64,000 bases of DNA from Flavobacterium praedii (lineage in GTDB: Bacteria; Bacteroidota; Bacteroidia; Flavobacteriales; Flavobacteriaceae), in the NCBI RefSeq assembly GCF_026810365.1, contig NZ_CP113948.1:2691001-2755000 (forward strand). Reading direction: 5' to 3'. A program made the translations under genes and the position numbers. Positions 36,505 through 44,995 of this stretch are shown in pieces. A model generated the notes under the pieces. The model was given only the letters and a program-made list of their open reading frames with translations, searched no databases and had not been told where the DNA came from. Positions within the stretch are counted from its first letter, which is position 1; every line of letters begins with the position of its first letter.

Positions 36505-37695
36505 ATGAAAACAAAATTTTTAGCTTTAGCACTTGTAACAGGGTTATTCTTAAATTCATGCTCAAGCAGCGACGATCCAACTCCAGTTACACCTCCTGCT
36601 ACTGGTGAAATTACTGGTCCAATAACTAAGGACGTTACCTATGCTTATGGAAACTATACTTTGAAAGGAATTGTAAAAATCAACGCTGGTGTTACTGTAA
36701 CTATTGAAGCAGGATCTACAATCACGATAGACAAAGCAACGGGAGACAATGCTCTAGTTGTTCTAAACGGAGGGAAATTAATCACAAAAGGAACTGCTGA
36801 TAAACCAGTCGTATTTACAGAAAAATCAAAAATCCCAGGATCTTGGGGAGGAATCATTATGTATGGTGATGCTCCTGCAAAAGTAGCTGGTGGTACTACT
36901 ACATCTACATCAGAAGATGGGAATAACATCTCTTACGGAGGAACAAATGCTACTCACAATGGTGGATCATTAGTCTATACAAGAGTTGAGTATGCTGGTT
37001 CAAAATTGGCTGATGGTCAAAAAGAAAACAATGGTTTTACTTTCTATTCAGTAGGTACAGGAACAACTCTGGATCACTTAGTATCATACAAAGGTGCTGA
37101 TGATGGATACGAATTCTTTGGAGGAACTGTAAGTATGACAAATGCTATTTCTTACGGAAACTACGATGATGCTTTTGACTGGCAAGATGGATGGCAAGGT
37201 GCTACCAATACTAACTGGTATGCTTACCAAACTGGTAAAGGTAACTTCGGAATGGAAATCGAAGCTTCTGGAAATGACAACGCATTTGGACCAAAAATCA
37301 CTAACATTACTCTAAAAAGAGAAGCTACTAATGTACCTGAAGTTGGAGACAACCAAGTTGATGCTTTCCAATTCAAAAAAGAAGGAAACGGAGAGTACAG
37401 CAATATCATCATAGATGGTTACGGTAACTTCACAGATGCAACTAGTAAAATTTTCTATGGAAGTGCAGTAAGAATTCAAGATGATGCTACAAATTTACAC
37501 CAAGTAAATACATCTAAAATAAAAATTCTAAATGTAAAAATAACAAACACAACAAACTTATTGCCAATCGGAGCAACATCTGCAATAGTTGTAGCATTCC
37601 CAGCTGGTACATTTACACAAAGTACTACAGCAACTGGTGCTGCTTTAACAGCTGGCGCTTGGTGTACAGTAGACGGAGTTAATTTGTTGAAATAA
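36505..37695 (+). CDS. Repeat-rich outer-membrane lipoprotein linked to the TonB receptor
   Basis: The protein starts MKTKFLALALVTGLFLNSCS, a signal peptide with the lipobox cysteine, then SSSDDPTPVTPP linker residues. The body has strands around GNYTLKGIVKINAGVTVTIEAGSTI and glycine-rich turns with GGTVSMTNAISYGNYDDAFDWQDGW, resembling a right-handed parallel beta-helix such as bacterial surface polysaccharide or phosphatase-associated proteins. No enzymatic signature is seen. The ATG at 36505 is chosen; an earlier TTG at 36475 overlaps the promoter -7 element. It lies downstream of the receptor but has its own operator, and ends at its own terminator. A substrate-capturing partner of the receptor is plausible. 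Confidence 0.75.
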   Translation: MKTKFLALALVTGLFLNSCSSSDDPTPVTPPATGEITGPITKDVTYAYGNYTLKGIVKINAGVTVTIEAGSTITIDKATGDNALVVLNGGKLITKGTADKPVVFTEKSKIPGSWGGIIMYGDAPAKVAGGTTTSTSEDGNNISYGGTNATHNGGSLVYTRVEYAGSKLADGQKENNGFTFYSVGTGTTLDHLVSYKGADDGYEFFGGTVSMTNAISYGNYDDAFDWQDGWQGATNTNWYAYQTGKGNFGMEIEASGNDNAFGPKITNITLKREATNVPEVGDNQVDAFQFKKEGNGEYSNIIIDGYGNFTDATSKIFYGSAVRIQDDATNLHQVNTSKIKILNVKITNTTNLLPIGATSAIVVAFPAGTFTQSTTATGAALTAGAWCTVDGVNLLK

Positions 37696-37716
37696 AATTA
37701 AAACATTGAATTAGTT

Positions 37717-37750
37717 AAAAATACCTCTCATTTTTGAGAGGTATTTTTTT
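37717..37750 (+). terminator. Terminator of the lipoprotein gene
   Basis: AAAAATACCTCTCA pairs with TGAGAGGTATTTTT, and the T-run continues after it. Confidence 0.9.
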
Positions 37751-37795
37751 TTGAATCATTTTTTTTACTACATTTACTGTGAACTTACAAAGCCA

Positions 37796-38134
37796 ATGAC
37801 AAAAAACTACTTTTATATTACTCTTTTACTGGCCATTTTCTTTATAACTAGTGCAAGTGCACAAGAAAATAAACAACAGCCAAAAACGCAAGAAAACGCT
37901 TCAATTGAAGGCTTAAACTTGTACCCTAATCCTGTGACTAATGGCAAAGTATACATTACTTCAAAAAATGATTTAGAAAAAGAAATCATAATTTTTGATG
38001 TATTAGGTAAAAAAGTATTACAAACAGTACTAAGCTCAAAAGAATTAAACGTTTCCAATCTTTCCCCTGGAGTTTACATCATAAAGATTATAGAAGAAGG
38101 CGCTACAAGCAGTAGAAAACTAATAATAAGGTAA
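37796..38134 (+). CDS. Small exported protein consisting almost only of a T9SS type A sorting domain
   Basis: The 112-residue protein has a signal peptide (TKNYFYITLLLAIFFITSASAQ), about 24 linker residues, then a full T9SS type A C-terminal sorting domain: LNLYPNPVTNGKVYI, EIIIFDVLGKKVLQ, SPGVYIIKI, and basic end TSSRKLIIR. It carries no passenger domain, so it would be exported across the outer membrane and attached with almost no cargo. The ATG at 37796 is chosen over an upstream 15-codon extension. It follows the lipoprotein terminator closely and ends at another terminator. Confidence 0.85.
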   Translation: MTKNYFYITLLLAIFFITSASAQENKQQPKTQENASIEGLNLYPNPVTNGKVYITSKNDLEKEIIIFDVLGKKVLQTVLSSKELNVSNLSPGVYIIKIIEEGATSSRKLIIR

Positions 38135-38153
38135 TTCATCTAATACAAATCAT

Positions 38154-38186
38154 AAAAGTTTCAATTCCGATTGAAACTTTTTTTTT
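38154..38186 (+). terminator. Terminator of the T9SS mini-protein gene
   Basis: AAAAGTTTCAAT (38154-38165) pairs with ATTGAAACTTTT around a TCCG loop, with a T-run. Confidence 0.9.
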
Positions 38187-38244
38187 GTTCTTTGATTTCA
38201 AAGCTACAAACATCAAAAAACAAAAAAAGGTTCCAAAATAATAA

Positions 38245-38252
38245 TACCTTTG
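38245..38252 (+). promoter_or_regulatory. -7 promoter element of the LuxE-like gene
   Basis: TACCTTTG matches TAnnTTTG and ends 13 bases before the TTG start codon, implying a very short leader. Confidence 0.5.
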
Positions 38253-38265
38253 CATAAAAAAGATC

Positions 38266-39279
38266 TTGATTACAGTTAGCGACATATTTACGATTTCTAG
38301 TCAGAAACAATTTGAAAAAATAGCCTTGAAAGTATTCCGTTTTCAATATGAAAACAATTTGGTATACCAAGAATTTTGTGATTTATTAAAAACGAATCCT
38401 CAAAAAGTAAAGTCGTTGCATCAAATTCCTTTTTTACCCATCCAATTTTTCAAAAGCCACAATGTTGTTTCAAACAACAACCCAATTGAAGCCACTTTTA
38501 CCAGTAGCGGAACTACAAGCCCCCTAACCCCCGAAGGGGGAATACATACAGAAATTGTTAGAAGCAAACATTTAGTAACCGATATTTCCCTTTATGAGGA
38601 AAGCTATCGCAGAGGTTTTTCACAGTTTTATGGCAACATTGAAGATTATGTAGTTTTAGCATTGCTTCCCTCCTATCTAGAAAGAGAAGGCTCTTCCTTG
38701 ATTTATATGGTGGAAGATTTGATACAACTAACCAACAATAGCAATAGCGGTTTCTACCTCAACAATCACGAGGAACTCATTCAAAAACTAATAGAATTAG
38801 AGCAAGCAGGACAAAATGTAATTCTGATTGGAGTTACTTATGCCTTATTGGATTTAATTGAGAAAAGGTCTTTCAATCTACAGCACACCATTATTATGGA
38901 AACGGGTGGTATGAAAGGAAAGCGTAAAGAAATGATTCGTGAAGAATTGCACGAGCAACTTTGTAATTGTTTTGGAGTAACAGCAATCCATTCTGAATAT
39001 GGAATGACCGAATTACTTTCTCAAGCTTATTCGCTAGGAAACGGCGTATTTGAATGCCCTTCTTGGATGCAAATACACATTCGCGACACCGAAGATGCTA
39101 TTTCATATTTAAACGATGGCAAAACAGGTGGAATTAACGTCATTGACTTGGCCAACATAAATTCCTGTTCGTTTATTGCCACGCAGGATTTGGGCAAAAA
39201 ATATCCCAATACCACTTTTGAAGTATTGGGACGTTTTGATAATTCGGATATTCGGGGTTGTAATTTGATGGTGGTTTAA
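38266..39279 (+). CDS. LuxE-like acyl-protein synthetase / acyltransferase
   Basis: The 337-residue protein is related to LuxE-type acyl-adenylating enzymes: IPFLPIQFFKSHNVVS, FTSSGTTSPLTPEG (adenylation loop), GGMKGKRKEMIREEL, EYGMTELLSQAYS (A5-type motif) and QDLGKKYPNTTFEVLGRFDNSDIRGCNLM at the end. It starts with TTG, since no ATG or GTG is available near the conserved beginning ITVSDIFTISSQKQ. An in-frame 28-base GC-rich element at 38516-38543 lengthens the adenylation loop, displacing the glycine expected after SSGTT. It stands alone and its stop overlaps the stop of the broken toxin gene on the other strand. Confidence 0.82.
   Translation: MITVSDIFTISSQKQFEKIALKVFRFQYENNLVYQEFCDLLKTNPQKVKSLHQIPFLPIQFFKSHNVVSNNNPIEATFTSSGTTSPLTPEGGIHTEIVRSKHLVTDISLYEESYRRGFSQFYGNIEDYVVLALLPSYLEREGSSLIYMVEDLIQLTNNSNSGFYLNNHEELIQKLIELEQAGQNVILIGVTYALLDLIEKRSFNLQHTIIMETGGMKGKRKEMIREELHEQLCNCFGVTAIHSEYGMTELLSQAYSLGNGVFECPSWMQIHIRDTEDAISYLNDGKTGGINVIDLANINSCSFIATQDLGKKYPNTTFEVLGRFDNSDIRGCNLMVV
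38516..38543 (+). repeat. In-frame GC-rich palindromic element (copy 1)
   Basis: CCCCCTAACCCCCGAAGGGGG, here read as CCCCCTAAC then CCCCGAAGGGG, is strongly self-complementary and GC-rich amid AT-rich DNA. It is translated as SPLTPEGGI inside the acyl-adenylation loop. A nearly identical copy lies in leuS at 48793-48820. Confidence 0.7.
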
Positions 39280-39530
39280 TCGTAAATGTCTTTTCTGTGG
39301 CCTAAATCAACAACTTCTATTAAAAGAACATCGTCAAATATCTCGTAAATTACTCTATAATCACCCACTCTGATACGTTACCCTTTTCTACCTTTTAGTT
39401 TTTTACACCCTTGTGGACGAGGATTTTGGGCTAAATCATAAATTTGCTTTTTAATTAAAGAATAATAAGGCTCGTTAATTTTAATCAAAGCTTTCAAAAC
39501 TTTGCTTCTAAATTCAATACTATATGCCAT
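39276..39530 (-). pseudogene. RelE/ParE-family toxin gene with a nonsense codon
   Basis: The frame from the ATG at 39530 encodes 50 residues starting MAYSIEFRSKVLKALIKINE and ending PQGCKKLKGRKG, then TAA at codon 51 (39378-39380). Reading continues in the same frame through RIRVGDYRVIYEIFDD and VVDLGHRKDIYD to the true stop. Codon 51 sits where RelE-type toxins have the tyrosine of GYRIRVGDYR, so TAC or TAT has changed to TAA. No frameshift is needed. The ATG overlaps the antitoxin stop (TAATG). Confidence 0.8.
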
Positions 39531-39736
39531 TATTTTACTGCTTTCCGCTTTTCTTCAATTATTTTAAAAGCTTCATCAATAGAAATACTAGTACCATCAT
39601 CATCTCTTTTCGCTTCATCATACAATTTTATATCATGCAAATCTTCCAATTGCTCAATCATCTTATTGTATTTCTTTATAGGCAACAAAACTGCGGTCTT
39701 GTTCCCTTTTTCGTCTGTCAAAAATTGTGTCCCCAT
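39530..39736 (-). CDS. Antitoxin of the broken toxin pair
   Basis: The 68-residue protein begins MGTQFLTDEKGNKTAVLLPIKKYNKMIEQLEDL, the Phd/YefM-type N-terminal half, and ends with a charged helix (DEAFKIIEEKRKAVK), the usual toxin-binding tail. It is intact although the downstream toxin carries a nonsense codon. The stop codon overlaps the toxin start. Confidence 0.8.
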   Translation of the reverse strand: MGTQFLTDEKGNKTAVLLPIKKYNKMIEQLEDLHDIKLYDEAKRDDDGTSISIDEAFKIIEEKRKAVK

Positions 39737-39816
39737 ACTATTATTTATTTAAGTGAAGTTAGAATACTTTCGAGTTACTAACATAAAAACCAATTGAATT
39801 TTAGATTTTTTTAAAC

Positions 39817-39874
39817 CATTAAGGCATTAAGGTATGTTAAGTTTTGAGTCTTAATGTACCTTAATGCCTTAATG
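39817..39874. repeat. 25-bp hairpin between tyrS and the antitoxin gene
   Basis: CATTAAGGCATTAAGG at the left arm (39817-39841) pairs with the right arm (39850-39874) almost perfectly around a loop of about 8 bases. The arms are themselves made of CATTAAGG repeats. It may serve as the terminator of tyrS, though the T-run on that strand is interrupted. Confidence 0.55.
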
Positions 39875-39917
39875 TTTTTTTTCGAGCTTAAAATCTGATT
39901 AATTTAACTCTATAAAA

Positions 39918-41210
39918 TTATTTAACCCTAATCACAAAATAATTTTTCTTACCGCTTTGCAACAATACGAATTGATTGTTAATCATATCTTTTGTTGTAA
40001 GCACAAATGTTTCATTTACTTTTTCTCTGTTCACAGAAATAGAATTAGCAGTCAAAGCTCTTCTTGCTTCTCCATTCGATTTAAAAAAACCTGTTTTTTC
40101 GTTCAAAACAGTAACAATATCCAGTCCAGCTTCAACTTCACTACTTGAAATTTCTGCTTGAGGAACTCCATCAAAAACATCTAAAAAAGTAGCTTCATCC
40201 AATTGTTTCAAATCATCCGAAGTTGAATTACCAAATAATATATTCGAAGCTTTAATTGCATTTTCTAAATCATCAGTAGAATGTACCATAACCGTAATTT
40301 CTTCAGCCAAACGTTTTTGCAACAAACGCAAATGGGGAGCTTCTCTATGTTGATCCGTTAGAACCTCAATTTCCTCTTTTGATAAAAAAGTAAAAATTTT
40401 AATGTATTTCTCTGCATCAACATCAGACGTATTTAACCAATATTGGTAAAATTTATACGGTGAGGTTCTGGCTGAATCCAACCATATATTCCCACCTTCT
40501 GATTTGCCAAATTTAGTTCCATCTGCTTTAGTAATTAACGGACAAGTCAACGCATACGCTTTTCCACCTGCTATTCTACGTACTAATTCAGTTCCCGTAG
40601 TAATGTTCCCCCACTGATCACTTCCACCCATTTGTAGCGTACAATTTTTGTTTTTGTACAAATGCAAAAAGTCGTATCCTTGAACCAATTGATAAGTGAA
40701 TTCCGTAAATGACATTCCTTCGGCAGACTCAGAAGACAAACGTTTCTTTACTGAATCTTTAGACATCATATAATTTACCGTAATATGCTTTCCAATATCA
40801 CGAATAAAATCAAGAAAAGAAAAATTCTTCATCCAGTCATAATTATTCACAAGTTCGGCAGCATTAGGCGCATTAGACGTAAAATCTAAAAAACGTGCCA
40901 ATTGTCCTTTTATAGCTTCTTGATTATGGCGTAAAGTCACTTCATCAAGTAAATTTCTTTCGTTCGATTTTCCCGAAGGATCCCCTATCATTCCTGTTGC
41001 ACCACCTACTAATGCTAACGGTTTGTGTCCTGAAAGTTGAAAATGCTTTAACATCATCACACCTACTAAATGTCCAATATGCAAAGAATCGGCAGTTGGG
41101 TCAATCCCCACATACGCCACACGCATTTGTTCCATCAAATGTTCTTCGGTATTAGGCATAACATCATGGAGCATACCTCTCCACGTCACTTCTTCAATAA
41201 AATTCTTCAT
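39918..41210 (-). CDS. tyrS: Tyrosine--tRNA ligase
   Basis: The class I synthetase charges tRNA-Tyr. It carries HIGH-like [17 protein letters not shown] near residue 40, the [11 protein letters not shown] tyrosine-binding segment near 195, the KMSKS-like [13 protein letters not shown], and a C-terminal S4-like RNA-binding domain ([19 protein letters not shown]). The ATG at 41210 begins [13 protein letters not shown], which fits the family; an upstream ATG (41222) adds four residues. Confidence 0.96.
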   Translation of the reverse strand: MKNFIEEVTWRGMLHDVMPNTEEHLMEQMRVAYVGIDPTADSLHIGHLVGVMMLKHFQLSGHKPLALVGGATGMIGDPSGKSNERNLLDEVTLRHNQEAIKGQLARFLDFTSNAPNAAELVNNYDWMKNFSFLDFIRDIGKHITVNYMMSKDSVKKRLSSESAEGMSFTEFTYQLVQGYDFLHLYKNKNCTLQMGGSDQWGNITTGTELVRRIAGGKAYALTCPLITKADGTKFGKSEGGNIWLDSARTSPYKFYQYWLNTSDVDAEKYIKIFTFLSKEEIEVLTDQHREAPHLRLLQKRLAEEITVMVHSTDDLENAIKASNILFGNSTSDDLKQLDEATFLDVFDGVPQAEISSSEVEAGLDIVTVLNEKTGFFKSNGEARRALTANSISVNREKVNETFVLTTKDMINNQFVLLQSGKKNYFVIRVK

Positions 41211-41321
41211 CTTTTTAATCAATTTTCACAAAGATAGCAATTTCAATGGCAATGGCAATTTCAACTACAATTTCAATACTAATTTCAATGGGAATAAATT
41301 TTATGGTTTGCACCAAAATGC

Positions 41322-41329
41322 TATATTTG
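41322..41329 (+). promoter_or_regulatory. -7 promoter element of the epimerase gene
   Basis: TATATTTG matches TAnnTTTG and ends 5 bases before the ATG, implying a leaderless transcript. Confidence 0.5.
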
Positions 41330-41334
41330 TAAAT

Positions 41335-42324
41335 ATGGTATTAGTAACAGGAGGAACCGGTTTAGTAGGCGCGCATCTTTTAATTCACCTATTAGAAAAG
41401 GGAGAAAATGTTCGTGCCATTTATCGAAATTTAGAAAGTATTCAAAAAACAGAAGCATTATTTTCTTTGTATAAAAAGGAAGCACTTTATCAATCCATAC
41501 AATGGCAACAAGCCGACATATTAGATATCCCCTCCTTAGAAAATGCTTTTGACAATATAGTCCAAGTATATCATTGCGCAGCATTAATTTCTTTTGACCC
41601 AAAAGAGGAAGACCTAGTTCGAAAAACCAACATCGAAGGCACAGCCAATATTGTCAATTTTTGCTTGCACAAGAATATCAAAAAACTTTGTCATGTAAGT
41701 TCGATTGCAGCTTTAGGGGACTTAGCAGAACACGAGCACATCATTACAGAAGAGACTGAATGGAATCCTGAAAAACCCCATAGCGATTATGCCATTTCGA
41801 AATATGGTGCCGAAATGGAAATATGGCGTGGACAACAAGAAGGCCTTGAAGTTGTTATTGTTAATCCTGGTGTTATTATTGGTCCTGGATTTTGGAACCA
41901 AGGAAGCGGTGCACTTTTTACGAAAGTAAAAAAAGGAATACCGTTTTACACAAAAGGATCAACTGGTTTTATTGCTGTTGCTGACGTAGTCTCAATACTA
42001 TATCAATTGATGGAAAGCCCTATTCACGGAGAACGCTTTACGCTTATTAGTCAGAATATCATTTTTAAAGATTTGCTTTTTTCTATTGCTGATGCCTTAA
42101 AAGTCAAAAAACCAAAATACCATGCTACACCATTTATGATAAATACCTTATCAAAATTGGACTGGATTAGCTCAATGCTTTTTGGCCAAAAAAGACAACT
42201 TAGCAAAGCTTCGGCCAGATCATCGTATTCAACCGACTTGTATTCTAATGAAAAAATAAAAAACGCCTTGAATATTGAATTCATAGACGTTCCTAATTAT
42301 ATTAAATACATTACAGATTTGTAA
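41335..42324 (+). CDS. NAD-dependent epimerase/dehydratase (extended SDR)
   Basis: The 329-residue protein begins MVLVTGGTGLVGAHLLIHLL (Rossmann motif TGGTGLVG), has the catalytic YxxxK as DYAISKYGAEME near residue 155 and HVSSIAALGD before it. It belongs to extended SDRs acting on nucleotide sugars or steroid-like substrates; the substrate is unknown. The ATG at 41335 follows a promoter element by 5 bases. Its stop codon abuts that of the DUF4296 gene on the other strand without a spacer base. Confidence 0.88.
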   Translation: MVLVTGGTGLVGAHLLIHLLEKGENVRAIYRNLESIQKTEALFSLYKKEALYQSIQWQQADILDIPSLENAFDNIVQVYHCAALISFDPKEEDLVRKTNIEGTANIVNFCLHKNIKKLCHVSSIAALGDLAEHEHIITEETEWNPEKPHSDYAISKYGAEMEIWRGQQEGLEVVIVNPGVIIGPGFWNQGSGALFTKVKKGIPFYTKGSTGFIAVADVVSILYQLMESPIHGERFTLISQNIIFKDLLFSIADALKVKKPKYHATPFMINTLSKLDWISSMLFGQKRQLSKASARSSYSTDLYSNEKIKNALNIEFIDVPNYIKYITDL

Positions 42325-42822
42325 TTATTTTTCTTTTGCAATCCTTAAATTTGCTTTGGCTTTCAATTTGGCAATAGAATCTTTTACTTTTTTCAATTTA
42401 AATTCCTTAGCCTTTTTAATAGAATCCTGAGTTTTTTTGAGTTTAGCTTTTTTAATGGCAACCCCCTTTTTTAATTCTTTTTTGATTGCCAAATCAACTA
42501 TATCTTTTTCTTTTTTCAGACGATCATTCAGTTCATCAAACATTTTTTTGTATTCCCTATAATCCGCGGCATAAAAGGCATTGCTTTTGGCAAACTGCAA
42601 ACTATCAACCTTGTATTTTTCAAAAATATAGGTTTTAGGATTTATTCCTTTTTGATATAACACCTCTGAATTTTGATATTTTAAAGCTTCTAAAAGTGCC
42701 ATATCATAAAGAATATTTCCCATCACTTTTTTGTCAATAAGATTATCCGGTTTTTCGACCAAATCCTTATTACAACTAAAACAGAAGGCAACTAAAGTAA
42801 AAAGAAATACTATTTTTTTCAT
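42325..42822 (-). CDS. DUF4296 lipoprotein
   Basis: The 165-residue protein has a lipobox signal peptide (KKIVFLFTLVAFCFSC), so it is probably anchored in the membrane, and a DUF4296 segment (LIDKKVMGNILYDMALLEAL ... YKVDSLQFAKSNAFYAADYREYKKMFDEL). The last third is an extremely lysine-rich helix. Its function is unknown. It follows dihydroorotase by about ten bases and thus belongs to the GT2-pyrC operon. An upstream TTG (42831) is less likely as the start. Confidence 0.85.
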   Translation of the reverse strand: MKKIVFLFTLVAFCFSCNKDLVEKPDNLIDKKVMGNILYDMALLEALKYQNSEVLYQKGINPKTYIFEKYKVDSLQFAKSNAFYAADYREYKKMFDELNDRLKKEKDIVDLAIKKELKKGVAIKKAKLKKTQDSIKKAKEFKLKKVKDSIAKLKAKANLRIAKEK

Positions 42823-42831
42823 CCAATACAA

Positions 42832-44172
42832 TTATCTATTAAACAACATTCTTTGACCCGCACGAATGTCTTTCACTTTAAAACCAGAATAAACCAGTTT
42901 ACCATTGACAAATGTATGCGTAATTCTAGATTTAAAGGTAAAACCTTCAAATGGAGACCAACCACATTTTGACAATATATTTTCTTTTTTAACACTCCAA
43001 GGCAAACCCGCATTAATTATTACCAAATCGGCATAATATCCTTCTTTGACAAAACCTCTTTTTTCTATTTTGAAAAGTTTAGCTGGATTATGACACATCT
43101 TTTCGACAATTTTCTCTACAGAAATCTTTCCTTGATGATGTGCTTCAAACATAGCCACAAGAGCATGTTGCACTAATGGACCACCAGAAGGAGCTTGCAA
43201 GTATTTTTGCTTTTTCTCTTCGAGTGTATGAGGCGCATGATCCGTAGCAATTACATCAATACGACCATCGTTGAGCGCTTCCCATAATACTTTTCTGTCA
43301 TTGGCGGTTTTTACAGCAGGATTCCATTTTATAAAATTACCTTTGGTATCATAATCTTCATTTGTAAACCACAAATGATGAATACAAACTTCGGCAGTAA
43401 TTTTCTTTTCTTCTAAAGGAATTTTATTGGTAAACAATTCCATTTCTTTGGCGGTAGAAAGATGAAAAACATGCAATCTTGCACCAGTTTTCTTAGCCAA
43501 AGCTACTGCTTTTGAAGAAGAAATATAACAAGCTTCTTCACTTCTAATGAGATGGTGAGCGGTTACAGGAATGTCTTCACCATACTCGTCTTTATATTTT
43601 TCTAAATTCTTTTTAATCGTAGTTTCATCTTCACAATGCACTGCAATTAACATCGAAGTACATGAAAATATTTTTTCTAAAACTGCTTCATTGTCCACCA
43701 ACATATTTCCAGTAGAGGAACCCAAAAATATTTTTATTCCAGCGACATTCTTCGGATTTGTTTTCAACACTTCCTCCAGATTGTCATTGGTAGCCCCCAT
43801 CATAAAAGAATAATTGGCAAAAGACTTTTTCTCAGCTATTTTGTATTTCTCTTCTAAAATTTCTTGGGTAACCGCATTTGGAACCGTATTGGGTTGCTCA
43901 ATATAAGAAGTAATCCCACCTGCAACAGCTGCACGAGACTCGGATTCTATATCCCCTTTATGAGTAAGGCCCGGTTCTCTAAAATGTACTTGATCATCAA
44001 TGACTCCAGGCATAAGATAATTCCCTTCGGCATCAATAATCATACAATCAGATGATTTTAAACTAATATTTTCAGAAACCTCAACAATGAGATCATTCTC
44101 TATCAGCACGTCCCCTTCAAAAATAACCCCTTCATTTACTATTTTAGCATTCTTAATCAAATATCTATTCAT
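42832..44172 (-). CDS. pyrC: Dihydroorotase
   Basis: The enzyme cyclises carbamoyl aspartate in pyrimidine synthesis. It carries PGVIDDQVHFREPGLTHKGD near residue 55, the lysine-containing GIKIFLGSSTG segment near 145, HCEDE, HLSTAKEM, and IDVIATDHAPHT near 295, which supply the zinc ligands. The first HxH pair reads QVH here, as in Bacteroidetes relatives I recall, so one ligand differs from the classical enzyme. It lies between the GT2 gene and the DUF4296 gene. Confidence 0.92.
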   Translation of the reverse strand: MNRYLIKNAKIVNEGVIFEGDVLIENDLIVEVSENISLKSSDCMIIDAEGNYLMPGVIDDQVHFREPGLTHKGDIESESRAAVAGGITSYIEQPNTVPNAVTQEILEEKYKIAEKKSFANYSFMMGATNDNLEEVLKTNPKNVAGIKIFLGSSTGNMLVDNEAVLEKIFSCTSMLIAVHCEDETTIKKNLEKYKDEYGEDIPVTAHHLIRSEEACYISSSKAVALAKKTGARLHVFHLSTAKEMELFTNKIPLEEKKITAEVCIHHLWFTNEDYDTKGNFIKWNPAVKTANDRKVLWEALNDGRIDVIATDHAPHTLEEKKQKYLQAPSGGPLVQHALVAMFEAHHQGKISVEKIVEKMCHNPAKLFKIEKRGFVKEGYYADLVIINAGLPWSVKKENILSKCGWSPFEGFTFKSRITHTFVNGKLVYSGFKVKDIRAGQRMLFNR

Positions 44173-44184
44173 AGCTTTTTCATT

Positions 44185-44910
44185 TTACAAACTGTTAAAT
44201 AACTTTTTTAATCGCAGTGATATTACTCCAAATACAGCTTCAATTATAATTGAATTACTCATCTTCGACTGTCCTTTTGTTCGATCTGTAAATATAATTG
44301 GAACCTCAGAGATGGCAAATTTTTTACAAAATGTTCGGTATTTCATTTCAATCTGAAAAGCATAACCAACAAATTTAATTTTATCCAAATCAATGGCTTC
44401 CAGCACTTCTCTTTTGTAACATACAAATCCTGCAGTAGCATCATGAATTTTCATCCCTGTGATCATACGAACATATACTGATGCAAAATACGACATTAAA
44501 ACCCTACTCAAAGGCCAATTTACAACATTTACCCCAGTTACATAACGAGAACCAATTGCAAGATCAGCATCTCCAAAATGACAGGCATCATATAATTTTT
44601 CTAAATCATTTGGATTATGGGAGAAATCGGCGTCCATTTCAAAAATAAAATCATATTTATTTATCATTGCCCATTTAAAACCATGAACATAAGCGGTGCC
44701 GAGACCCGATTTTTTTGCTCTTTTCTCCAAAAATAATTTACCCTCAAACTCAGACTGTAACATAACTACTTTATCTGCAGTACGGTCTGGAGAGTTATCA
44801 TCAATAATCAATACATGGAAAGATTTGTGCTGAGAGAGCACTGCTCTAACAATGCTTTCAATGTTTTCAATTTCGTTATAGGTAGGAATTATAACAATGC
44901 AATTGTTCAT
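44185..44910 (-). CDS. Glycosyltransferase family 2, polyprenol-phosphate mannose synthase type
   Basis: The 241-residue protein shows the GT-A fold with IIPTYNEIENIESIVRAVL, LIIDDNSPDRTADKV, EMDADFSHNPNDL (DxD metal site) and SRYVTGVNVVNWPLSR, all typical of dolichol/polyprenol-phosphate mannosyltransferases. It has no C-terminal membrane segment and so works as a peripheral enzyme. It is the first gene of the operon with pyrC and the DUF4296 gene. Confidence 0.88.
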   Translation of the reverse strand: MNNCIVIIPTYNEIENIESIVRAVLSQHKSFHVLIIDDNSPDRTADKVVMLQSEFEGKLFLEKRAKKSGLGTAYVHGFKWAMINKYDFIFEMDADFSHNPNDLEKLYDACHFGDADLAIGSRYVTGVNVVNWPLSRVLMSYFASVYVRMITGMKIHDATAGFVCYKREVLEAIDLDKIKFVGYAFQIEMKYRTFCKKFAISEVPIIFTDRTKGQSKMSNSIIIEAVFGVISLRLKKLFNSL

Positions 44911-44929
44911 GTTTAGTGTAATTTCGGTG

Positions 44930-44937
44930 CAAAAGTA
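44930..44937 (-). promoter_or_regulatory. -7 promoter element of the GT2-pyrC operon
   Basis: TACTTTTG on the minus strand matches TAnnTTTG, 19 bases before the ATG of the glycosyltransferase. Confidence 0.5.
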
Positions 44938-44995
44938 ACGCTTTTATGCCATTTCATTATTATAAAATTATAATAAATGATGTTATAAAAATTAG

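Noticed and set aside
41223..41334. CAATTTCAA-rich tract as a CRISPR or tandem array
   Set aside because: Spacing is irregular and the units are degenerate; it resembles the CAAT-rich tracts near terminators instead.
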